From MED-G78 sp964546275 (lineage in GTDB: Bacteria > Pseudomonadota > Gammaproteobacteria > Magnimaribacterales > D2472), in NCBI GenBank assembly GCA_964546275.1, contig CAZJJG010000023.1, positions 1-21,977 of the forward strand: DNA of 21,977 nt, in the 5' to 3' direction. The notes beneath the pieces are model-generated. The model had not been told where the DNA came from. It saw only the letters and a program-made list of their open reading frames with translations, and did no database searches. Below, one piece after another: positions 15,897 through 21,977 of the stretch. A program made the position numbers and the translations under genes. Positions within the stretch are counted from its first letter, which is position 1; each line of letters starts with the position of its first letter.

Positions 15897-17288
15897 ATGA
15901 AATATAGAATTGAAAAAGATAGTCTAGGCGATGTTAAAGTCCCTCAAAAAGCATTATGGGGCGCTCAAACTCAAAGAGCTTTAAATAATTTTACAATCAG
16001 TGGAATCAAATTTGCTTTTCCATTTGGAAGGTCATTTATAGAAGCTCTTGGAATAATTAAGTATTCAGCAGCGGCAGCTAATCAAAAATTAAAACTTTTA
16101 AACTCAAAAAAAGCTACTGCTATTAAAGTAGCAGCAAAAGATGTATCTAAAGGTTCATATGATGAAGCTTTCCCGCTAGATGTTTTTCAAACCGGGTCTG
16201 GTACAAGCACTAACATGAATGCGAATGAGGTTATTGCTAATTTAGCTTCAAAAGCTTCTAAATTAAAAATTGATGCTAATGATGATGTGAATATGAGCCA
16301 AAGTTCTAATGATGTCATACCAACAGCAATATGCATTAGTGCGCTTATAGACATGGAAAGGTTACTTCTGCCTAGTCTAGATACTCTTATAAATGCAATT
16401 GATGTGAAAATGAAAAGTTTAAAGGGAAATGTAAAAACTGGCAGAACTCATCTGATGGATGCTATGCCAATAGATTTCTCTCAAGAATTATCTGGTTGGA
16501 AGGCTCAATTAGAATTTTCAAAAAGCAGTTTAATAAAATCAACCAATAGAATGAATGAGTTATCGCAAGGTGGAACAGCAATTGGTACAGGTATCAATAG
16601 CCATAAAGATTTCTCAAAAAATTTCTGTCTAGAAGTTAATAAAGTCGCAAAATTAAAAACAAAACCAGCTAAAAACTTTTTTCAAGGATTAAGTTCAGTT
16701 GATAATGCTGTTGAGCTTTCATCAGCTTTAAAGAATTTAAGTATTATTTTAATGAAAATTTCTAATGACTTAAGATGGATGAATAGTGGTCCTTTAACTG
16801 GTCTTGGTGAGATTGAGCTAGAAGCTTTACAGCCAGGAAGCAGCATCATGCCAGGTAAAGTAAATCCAGTTATACCTGAAGCAGTTGCTATGGTTTGTGC
16901 TGACGTTATTGGTAATGATACTAGTATCTCAATAGCTGGGCAAAGTGGTAACTTTCAGCTAAATGTTATGCTGCCTGTTGTTGCATACAATCTATTAAAA
17001 AGTATAAATCTACTTGGAAATGCCATGCCTTTATTGGCTAATAAGGCCATTAAAACATTTAAAGTAAATTCTAAAAATATTAATGAATCTTTGTCGAAGA
17101 ATCCTATTCTTGTTACTGCTTTAAATAGAAGTATTGGCTATAGCAAAGCAGCAGCAGTAGCAAAAAAAGCTTATAAAGAGAATAGATCTATTATTGATGT
17201 TGCTCATGAAGAAACTGGAATGAGTAAATCTGAATTAAAAAAATTATTAGATCCAGCAAAACTTACAAAAGGCGGTATTGGTGAGTGA
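15897..17288 (+). CDS. fumC: Class II fumarate hydratase
   Basis: A 463-residue iron-independent fumarase that interconverts fumarate and malate in the TCA cycle as a cytoplasmic homotetramer. Superfamily motifs: GSGTSTNMNANEV (100-112), SQSSNDVIPTA (134-144), GRTHLMDAMP (182-191, with His185), and the signature GSSIMPGKVNP (314-324), whose serine acts as catalytic base in relatives. The GSGTSTNMN and SQSSNDVIPT forms together fit fumarase better than aspartase or argininosuccinate lyase; aspartase (AspA) is the main alternative. A weak AAAGAG lies 6 bases before the ATG. It shares a 61-base divergent gap with the class II aldolase-family gene, and its end overlaps phhB by 8 bases. Confidence 0.92.
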   Translation: MKYRIEKDSLGDVKVPQKALWGAQTQRALNNFTISGIKFAFPFGRSFIEALGIIKYSAAAANQKLKLLNSKKATAIKVAAKDVSKGSYDEAFPLDVFQTGSGTSTNMNANEVIANLASKASKLKIDANDDVNMSQSSNDVIPTAICISALIDMERLLLPSLDTLINAIDVKMKSLKGNVKTGRTHLMDAMPIDFSQELSGWKAQLEFSKSSLIKSTNRMNELSQGGTAIGTGINSHKDFSKNFCLEVNKVAKLKTKPAKNFFQGLSSVDNAVELSSALKNLSIILMKISNDLRWMNSGPLTGLGEIELEALQPGSSIMPGKVNPVIPEAVAMVCADVIGNDTSISIAGQSGNFQLNVMLPVVAYNLLKSINLLGNAMPLLANKAIKTFKVNSKNINESLSKNPILVTALNRSIGYSKAAAVAKKAYKENRSIIDVAHEETGMSKSELKKLLDPAKLTKGGIGE

Positions 17289-17622
17289 TTTATTAACTCA
17301 GTCGTGTGAAGCTTGCCGAATAGATGCTCCAAAAGTTTTAGAGCAAGATATTGAAGCTTTGATGCTGCAAATCTCAAAATGGGAGCTTATCTGTGAGCCT
17401 ATCGATCAGCTTAAAAGAGTTTTTAGCTTTTCTGATTATGAAAGTAGTGTCAATTTCTCTAATAAAGTGGCAAAAATGGCTGATCAAGAAGATCATCATC
17501 CACAAATTATTTTAGAGTGGGGTAAAGTTTCAGTGCTTTGGTGGTCTCATAAGATTCAAGGTCTTCATCAGAATGATTTTATTTGTGCAGCAAAAACAGA
17601 TAGCCTTTACTTAGAAAATTGA
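17281..17622 (+). CDS. phhB: Pterin-4a-carbinolamine dehydratase
   Basis: A 113-residue PhhB/PCD protein, the normal length for the family. It dehydrates 4a-hydroxytetrahydrobiopterin during aromatic amino acid hydroxylase turnover. Signatures are the N-terminal SCEACRIDAP (about 8-17) typical of proteobacterial PhhB, and the active-site region ADQEDHHPQIILEWGKVSV, followed by WWSHKIQGLHQNDF. GTG at 17281 is preferred as start because AAGG (17269-17272) is 8 bases upstream; TTG at 17278 is possible. It overlaps fumC by 8 bases and queC by 4. No phenylalanine hydroxylase gene lies in the window. Its place before queC-queE hints at a pterin or 7-deazaguanine link, but chance operon packing is as likely. 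Confidence 0.93.
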   Translation: MSDLLTQSCEACRIDAPKVLEQDIEALMLQISKWELICEPIDQLKRVFSFSDYESSVNFSNKVAKMADQEDHHPQIILEWGKVSVLWWSHKIQGLHQNDFICAAKTDSLYLEN

Positions 17623-18275
17623 AAAAAATTACTCTCATCTATTCAGGCGGCTCTGATTCTTATACTTTGTTGCAGCATGCTTTAAATCAAAATTTTTCTG
17701 TTGATTGCATTACATTTAGTTACGGCCAAAAACATATTAAAGAAATTAATTTTGCAAAACAGAATTGTAATGAGCATGGTTTGAAACATACACTTATTGA
17801 TATTGGAGATCCTGCAAGCATATTTGGTTCAACATCTTTAGTAGATGTCGATAATAAAATACCCCATGGAAGCTACAAAGAAGAATCAATGAAATCCACT
17901 ATAGTACCTAATAGAAATATGATTTTTATTTCTTATGCAATTGCTTATTCAATTGCGCATGACATTAATGAAGTTTGGTATGGAGCTCATGCAGGCGATC
18001 ATTTTATTTATCCAGACTGTAGACCAGAATTCTTAGCATCTATGGATACTGCTGCTGGATTATGTGATCCATCTTCAGTGTCAATTAAAGCGCCTTTTAT
18101 TAATTTAAACAAAGGTGAGATCTTTAAAATAGGCCTTGGTCTAGGTATTGATTATTCTAAGACATGGACCTGTTATGAAGGCCAAGAAAAAGCATGCGGT
18201 AAGTGTGGCTCATGCGTTGAGAGGCTTGAAGCTTTTTCTGATAATAATACTTCAGACCCTTTAATTTACTCTTAA
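17619..18275 (+). CDS. queC: 7-cyano-7-deazaguanine (preQ0) synthase
   Basis: A 218-residue ATP-dependent enzyme that converts 7-carboxy-7-deazaguanine and ammonia to preQ0 on the way to queuosine in tRNA. The PP-loop YSGGSDS is at 8-14, VPNRNMIF (96-103) and YGAHAGDHFIYPDCRPEF (121-138) are QueC signatures, and four Cys (185, 193, 196, 199) in WTCYEGQEKACGKCGSC form the zinc site. The start is TTG at 17619, overlapping the phhB stop as TTGA. It is needed to include the PP-loop, since the next in-frame ATG (about codon 91) is far too late. It ends overlapping queE by one base (TAATG). Length fits the family. Confidence 0.95.
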   Translation: MKKITLIYSGGSDSYTLLQHALNQNFSVDCITFSYGQKHIKEINFAKQNCNEHGLKHTLIDIGDPASIFGSTSLVDVDNKIPHGSYKEESMKSTIVPNRNMIFISYAIAYSIAHDINEVWYGAHAGDHFIYPDCRPEFLASMDTAAGLCDPSSVSIKAPFINLNKGEIFKIGLGLGIDYSKTWTCYEGQEKACGKCGSCVERLEAFSDNNTSDPLIYS

Positions 18276-18898
18276 TGTATTCAATAAAAGAGATATACAA
18301 AACTATCCAAGGTGAGGGCGCTCAAAGTGGACGCACTGCGGTATTTGTAAGATTTACAGGATGTAATTTATGGTCAGGTAAAGAAAAACATCGAGCTGAT
18401 GCTATCTGCAACTTCTGTGATACTGATTTTGTTGGAACTGATGGAGAAAATGGAGGTAGATATTCAGCTGAGGATTTAGTTAAAAAAATTAAATATGTAT
18501 GGGGATCTTCTGATCATGGTTATATTGTTTTCACTGGTGGGGAACCAATGCTGCAATTAGACAAAGAGCTTGTAGAAATATGTAAAAAGCATAATTTTGA
18601 AACTGCAATTGAAACTAATGGAACTATTAAAATTGATTTTGAAATAGATTGGATCTGCGTCTCACCTAAAGCAGGGTCATCATTAATAGTATCGAAAGGA
18701 AATGAGTTAAAGGTTGTTTTCCCTCAAGAGGAGATACAGCTAGATCATTTACAAAATCTTACTTTTGATCATTATTTTCTTCAGCCTTTAGATTCTGAAA
18801 AAGGCGAGGAAAATACCTTTAAAACTATAGAGTATTGTAAGAAAAATCCACGATGGAAATTAAGCCTGCAGCAGCATAAATTGCTAGGAATACCTTAG
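18275..18898 (+). CDS. queE: 7-carboxy-7-deazaguanine synthase (radical SAM)
   Basis: A 207-residue radical SAM enzyme that makes 7-carboxy-7-deazaguanine from 6-carboxytetrahydropterin, the step before QueC. IYKTIQGEGAQSGR (7-20) is the QueE N-terminal signature. The iron-sulfur cysteines are Cys30, Cys45 and Cys48, spaced C-x14-C-x2-C instead of the usual CxxxCxxC; this long form is known for QueE of Burkholderia multivorans. FTGGEPMLQ (around 91-99) binds SAM. The C-terminal LQQHKLLGIP matches the LQ-x-HK end of QueE. It overlaps queC by one base. The earlier enzymes QueD and FolE and the later QueF are not in the window. Confidence 0.95.
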   Translation: MYSIKEIYKTIQGEGAQSGRTAVFVRFTGCNLWSGKEKHRADAICNFCDTDFVGTDGENGGRYSAEDLVKKIKYVWGSSDHGYIVFTGGEPMLQLDKELVEICKKHNFETAIETNGTIKIDFEIDWICVSPKAGSSLIVSKGNELKVVFPQEEIQLDHLQNLTFDHYFLQPLDSEKGEENTFKTIEYCKKNPRWKLSLQQHKLLGIP

Positions 18899-18914
18899 AC
18901 CACTTTTTTTTACC

Positions 18915-18933
18915 TATAATCTTGAGTTATAAT
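18915..18933 (+). promoter_or_regulatory. Two -10-like boxes just upstream of guaB
   Basis: The 40-base gap before guaB contains TATAAT twice, at 18915-18920 and 18928-18933. The second ends only 5 bases before the ATG at 18939, so initiation from it would give a leaderless transcript; the first would give a leader of roughly 12 bases. No good -35 box or Shine-Dalgarno is seen. A T-run (18904-18911) sits just upstream. Confidence 0.4.
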
Positions 18934-18938
18934 CTCGC

Positions 18939-20402
18939 ATGGACAAAGTAAAACAAAAAGCCTTAACATTTGACGATGTACTTCTTTTACCGAGGTACAG
19001 CGATTTTATGCCTAGTGAAGCCTCGCTAGAAACCAAACTCACAAAAAATCTATCTTTAAAGATACCTTTATTATCAGCAGCAATGGATACAGTTACCGAA
19101 TCACGCATGGCTATAGCTTTAGCTGAAGTTGGTGGGATTGGTATTATTCATAAAAATTCCTCTATTAAAGATCAATGTTTGCAAGTCAGAGCTGTTAAAA
19201 AACATGAAAGTGGCGTGGTTAGAGATCCTTCTACCATTAGATCTACTAAAACTATTGGAGAATTAAAGCAATTAACTGAAGAGTTAAAAATTTCTGGCAT
19301 GCCTGTTGTGGATGATAATGAGCTTAAAGGTATTGTTACTGGAAGAGATTTTAAATATGCCGACAATATGGATGCTCCTGTTGCCTCAATTATGACTCCT
19401 AAAGAAAAACTAATAACAGTTACAGAAGGTACATCTCAAGATGAAGTAAAAAAATTAATGTATAACAATAGAATTGAAAAAATTCTAGTTGTAGATACTT
19501 CAGGTCAGCTTACTGGTCTTGTTACCATGAAAGATATTGAGAAATCAGCTGAACACCCTGATGCAACTAAAGATGCCCAAGGTCAACTTATGGTTGGCGC
19601 TGCAATAGGCACTGGCTCAGATACGCTAGAAAGAGCTCAAGGCTTAGTGGAAGCAGGTGTAGATTTGTTTGTTGTCGATAGTGCGCATGGCCATACAAAA
19701 AATGTAATTGATACCATTAAAAAGATTAAAGCAGAGTTTAAAGATATTGATGTTATTGGTGGCAATGTTGCAACTCCAGAAGGGGCTCTCGCTTTGCAAG
19801 AAGCTGGAGCAGATGCGGTAAAAGTTGGAATGGGCCCTGGCTCAATTTGCACTACTAGAATTATTGCAGGTATTGGGGTTCCTCAAATGACAGCGATCAT
19901 GACAATTAAAAATGCTTTACAAGACAGCGATATGGCTATTATTGCTGATGGCGGTATTCGTTTTTCAGGCGATGTTTCAAAAGCACTTGCTGCTGGAGCT
20001 GATTCAGTTATGTTGGGTAGCTTATTTGCAGGAACTGAGGAAGCGCCTGGTGAAGTTGAGTTATTTCAAGGTCGAAGCTTTAAAACTTATAGAGGCATGG
20101 GTTCTATAGGAGCTATGTCTGAAAGACAAGATGCAAATAGGTATTTCCAAGAAGATGTAGATAGTGAAAAATTAGTTCCCGAAGGTATTGAAGGAAGAGT
20201 TCCTTACAAAGGCTGGGTTGAAAATGTGATCAATCAGCTCATAGGTGGAGTTCGTCAAAGCATGGGCTATGTTGGCTGTAAAACTATTAAACAAATGCAA
20301 AAAGATAGCCAATTTGTAGAGATTACTAACGCAGGGATGACAGAAAGTCATGTGCATGATGTAATGATTACTAAAGAAGCTCCGAATTATCAGAGAAGTT
20401 AA
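18939..20402 (+). CDS. guaB: IMP dehydrogenase
   Basis: A 487-residue enzyme oxidising IMP to XMP with NAD+, the committed step of GMP synthesis. The catalytic barrel begins ALTFDDVLLLPRYS (8-21). Two CBS domains occupy about 95-205 (RSTKTIGELK, MPVVDDNELKGIVTGRDF, then IMTPKEKLITV and ILVVDTSGQLTGLVTMKDI). The catalytic loop GMGPGSICTTR carries Cys304. Later come IADGGIRFSGDV, the IMP phosphate-binding region, and the flap segment around YRGMGSIGAM. Length is standard for bacteria. It lies 40 bases after queE with its own -10-like boxes and 19 bases before guaA, so guaBA is an operon as in many proteobacteria. The ATG has no obvious Shine-Dalgarno. Confidence 0.97.
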   Translation: MDKVKQKALTFDDVLLLPRYSDFMPSEASLETKLTKNLSLKIPLLSAAMDTVTESRMAIALAEVGGIGIIHKNSSIKDQCLQVRAVKKHESGVVRDPSTIRSTKTIGELKQLTEELKISGMPVVDDNELKGIVTGRDFKYADNMDAPVASIMTPKEKLITVTEGTSQDEVKKLMYNNRIEKILVVDTSGQLTGLVTMKDIEKSAEHPDATKDAQGQLMVGAAIGTGSDTLERAQGLVEAGVDLFVVDSAHGHTKNVIDTIKKIKAEFKDIDVIGGNVATPEGALALQEAGADAVKVGMGPGSICTTRIIAGIGVPQMTAIMTIKNALQDSDMAIIADGGIRFSGDVSKALAAGADSVMLGSLFAGTEEAPGEVELFQGRSFKTYRGMGSIGAMSERQDANRYFQEDVDSEKLVPEGIEGRVPYKGWVENVINQLIGGVRQSMGYVGCKTIKQMQKDSQFVEITNAGMTESHVHDVMITKEAPNYQRS

Positions 20403-20421
20403 CACTTAAATTTTTTTAATT

Positions 20422-21977
20422 ATGGATGCTAAAGCAAAAATCTCATTGGCTAATAAACACATAGATACTATTCTAGTTTTAGATTTTGGATCTCAATATA
20501 CGCAGTTAATTGCTAGAAGAATAAGAGAAAGCAATGTCTATTCTGAGATACTTCCTTGGGATATTGATGAGGCAAAGATTAAAGCTCTCAATCCAAAGGG
20601 TATTGTTCTCTCAGGCGGCCCAGATTCAGTCACTCAAAGTCATACACCAAGAATACCCCAAATAGCTTTTGACTTAGATATTCCCTTGCTTGGAATTTGT
20701 TATGGAATGCAGACTTTAGCTGAACAAATGGGTGGCCAAGTTGTTTCAGCAGATCATAAGGAGTTTGGTCATGCTGAAATTGAAGTGAAAGCAGAATCAG
20801 CATTATTCTCTGATCTAGATACAACTTTAAATGTTTGGATGAGTCACGGAGATCAGGTTCAAGATATACCAGATAACTTCACTTTACTTGCATCTACTGC
20901 AACTGCTCCAATAGCAGCTATGCAGCATGATTCAAAACCTATTTTTGCTTTGCAATTTCATCCAGAAGTAACACACACAGAGAGCGGGAGAGTTATTTTA
21001 GATAATTTTATATTTAAAATATGTGGCGCTAGCAATGACTGGAAGATGGACGATCTAATAACCCAAAGAATCCAAGAGATTAAAGATCAAGTTGGAGATA
21101 ATAAAGTGCTGCTAGGTTTATCTGGCGGAGTTGATTCATCAGTTACCGCAGCTTTATTGCATCAAGCCATTGGAAAAAAACTAGTCTGTGTTTTTGTTGA
21201 TAATGGATTATTAAGAAAAGGCGAAGCTGACGAAGTTATGCAGACCTTTAAAGATAATATGAACTTAAATGTTATTAAATCAGATAGTGAAGAGGTATTT
21301 TTACGTCATTTAAAAGGCGTGAAAGACCCTGAGCAAAAAAGAAAAATTATAGGTAGAACTTTTATTGATGTTTTTGATGCGGAAGCTACTAAAATAAAAG
21401 ATGTACATTTTCTAGCCCAAGGAACTATTTACCCTGATGTAATTGAGTCTTCAGGGTCAGAATCAAAAGAGGCTAGAGTTATTAAGTCGCATCATAATGT
21501 TGGCGGATTACCTGAAGAAATGAAAATGGATCTAGTAGAGCCACTAAGAGATTTATTTAAAGATGAAGTTAGAAGAATGGGAGTAGAGTTAGGCTTATCT
21601 CCTGAAATGCTATACAGACATCCATTTCCAGGACCAGGACTAGGGGTAAGAATTCTTGGAGAAATAACTAAAGATAAAACTGCTATCTTGCAAGAAGCTG
21701 ACTATATTTTTATCCAAGAACTCATAAAAGCTGATCTCTACGATAAAGTAAGCCAAGCATTTGCTGTGTACTTACCAGTTAAATCTGTTGGTGTAGTAGG
21801 GGACGAAAGACGCTATGCAGAAGTTATAGCCTTAAGGGCTGTTGAGACAGTAGATTTCATGACCGCAAGATGGGCACATCTGCCTTATGAATTCTTAGAG
21901 CATGTATCCAATAGAATTGTTAATGAAATAGAAGATGTAAGCAGAGTTGTTTACGATATTTCAAGTAAACCTCCAGC
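20422..21977 (+). CDS. guaA: GMP synthase (glutamine-hydrolysing), 3' end cut by window
   Basis: An open frame of 518 full codons runs from the ATG at 20422 to the window end with no stop. It turns XMP, glutamine and ATP into GMP. The N-terminal class I amidotransferase domain has DFGSQYTQLIARR (21-33), GICYGMQ with nucleophile Cys93, and His180/Glu182 in LQFHPEVTHTESG. The ATP pyrophosphatase domain has SGGVDSS (234-240). The dimerisation domain includes HPFPGPGLGVRI, and the last residues VVYDISSKPP match the near-end of E. coli GuaA, so only about six to eight residues should be missing. It begins 19 bases after guaB; no clear ribosome binding site is present, only an AT-rich spacer. Confidence 0.96.
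   Translation, partial: MDAKAKISLANKHIDTILVLDFGSQYTQLIARRIRESNVYSEILPWDIDEAKIKALNPKGIVLSGGPDSVTQSHTPRIPQIAFDLDIPLLGICYGMQTLAEQMGGQVVSADHKEFGHAEIEVKAESALFSDLDTTLNVWMSHGDQVQDIPDNFTLLASTATAPIAAMQHDSKPIFALQFHPEVTHTESGRVILDNFIFKICGASNDWKMDDLITQRIQEIKDQVGDNKVLLGLSGGVDSSVTAALLHQAIGKKLVCVFVDNGLLRKGEADEVMQTFKDNMNLNVIKSDSEEVFLRHLKGVKDPEQKRKIIGRTFIDVFDAEATKIKDVHFLAQGTIYPDVIESSGSESKEARVIKSHHNVGGLPEEMKMDLVEPLRDLFKDEVRRMGVELGLSPEMLYRHPFPGPGLGVRILGEITKDKTAILQEADYIFIQELIKADLYDKVSQAFAVYLPVKSVGVVGDERRYAEVIALRAVETVDFMTARWAHLPYEFLEHVSNRIVNEIEDVSRVVYDISSKPP

Noticed and set aside
17278..17280. TTG at 17278 as start of phhB
   Set aside because: GTG three bases later is a better start codon and has better spacing (8 bases) from AAGG.
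18884..18911. Possible intrinsic terminator after queE: CTAGG...CCTTAG followed by a T-run
   Set aside because: The stem is about five pairs including a wobble, is not GC-rich, and the T-run starts several bases after the stem.
1..21977. Mobile element, phage, CRISPR array or RNA gene
   Set aside because: Reading both strands showed no transposase, integrase, phage gene, spaced direct repeats or tRNA-like cloverleaf; gaps between genes are too short.

Overview
The window is gene-dense, AT-rich DNA (roughly one third G+C by eye, not counted) from a free-living bacterium with a compact genome. Neighbouring genes overlap or lie a few bases apart, no stretch of 300 bases lacks a gene, and the longest intergenic gap is about 90 bases. 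I saw no tRNA, rRNA, CRISPR array, insertion sequence or phage gene. The gene set (cryptochrome-type photolyase, PQQ-type sugar dehydrogenase, secreted carboxylesterases, KdsB, a WecA-type enzyme, PhhB-QueC-QueE, GuaB-GuaA) fits a Gram-negative, probably marine, streamlined gammaproteobacterium such as the SAR86 type. That placement is an inference from content and style; no taxonomic marker gene is present.

Layout. (1) 1-2428, plus strand: the 3' part of one type B carboxylesterase and a complete, exported paralogue. (2) 2431-3925, minus strand: a WecA/MraY-type polyprenyl-phosphate sugar-phosphate transferase followed by a TerB-like acidic helical protein. (3) 3953-11765, plus strand: eight tightly packed or overlapping genes. 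They encode a PQQ-type sugar dehydrogenase, Gfo/Idh/MocA oxidoreductase, inositol-monophosphatase-like phosphatase, D-2-hydroxyacid dehydrogenase, HpcH/HpaI aldolase, KdsB-like CMP-sugar synthetase, ELM1-like protein and photolyase. (4) 11838-13517 fhs and 13605-15023 an aldehyde dehydrogenase, each with its own upstream gap and good ribosome binding site. (5) 15026-15835, minus strand: a class II aldolase/adducin-family protein. (6) 15897-18898, plus strand: fumC-phhB-queC-queE, all overlapping. (7) 18939-21977, plus strand: guaB and guaA; guaA runs off the window a few codons before its expected end.

How the genes may work together. The most interesting block is 5124-10344. Two oxidoreductases, a sugar-phosphate-type phosphatase and a pyruvate-type aldolase lead straight into a CMP-ulosonate synthetase and an ELM1-family protein with glycosyltransferase-like features. 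Read together, this could be a non-canonical route to a Kdo-like 3-deoxy-ulosonic acid, its CMP activation and its transfer to an envelope glycan. The KdsB-like enzyme keeps its nucleotide and metal motifs but differs from classical KdsB in the segments that normally face the sugar, which supports an unusual sugar. This is a hypothesis. The rest is central metabolism: one-carbon entry (Fhs), TCA cycle (FumC), 7-deazaguanine synthesis (QueE then QueC) and GMP synthesis (GuaB then GuaA).
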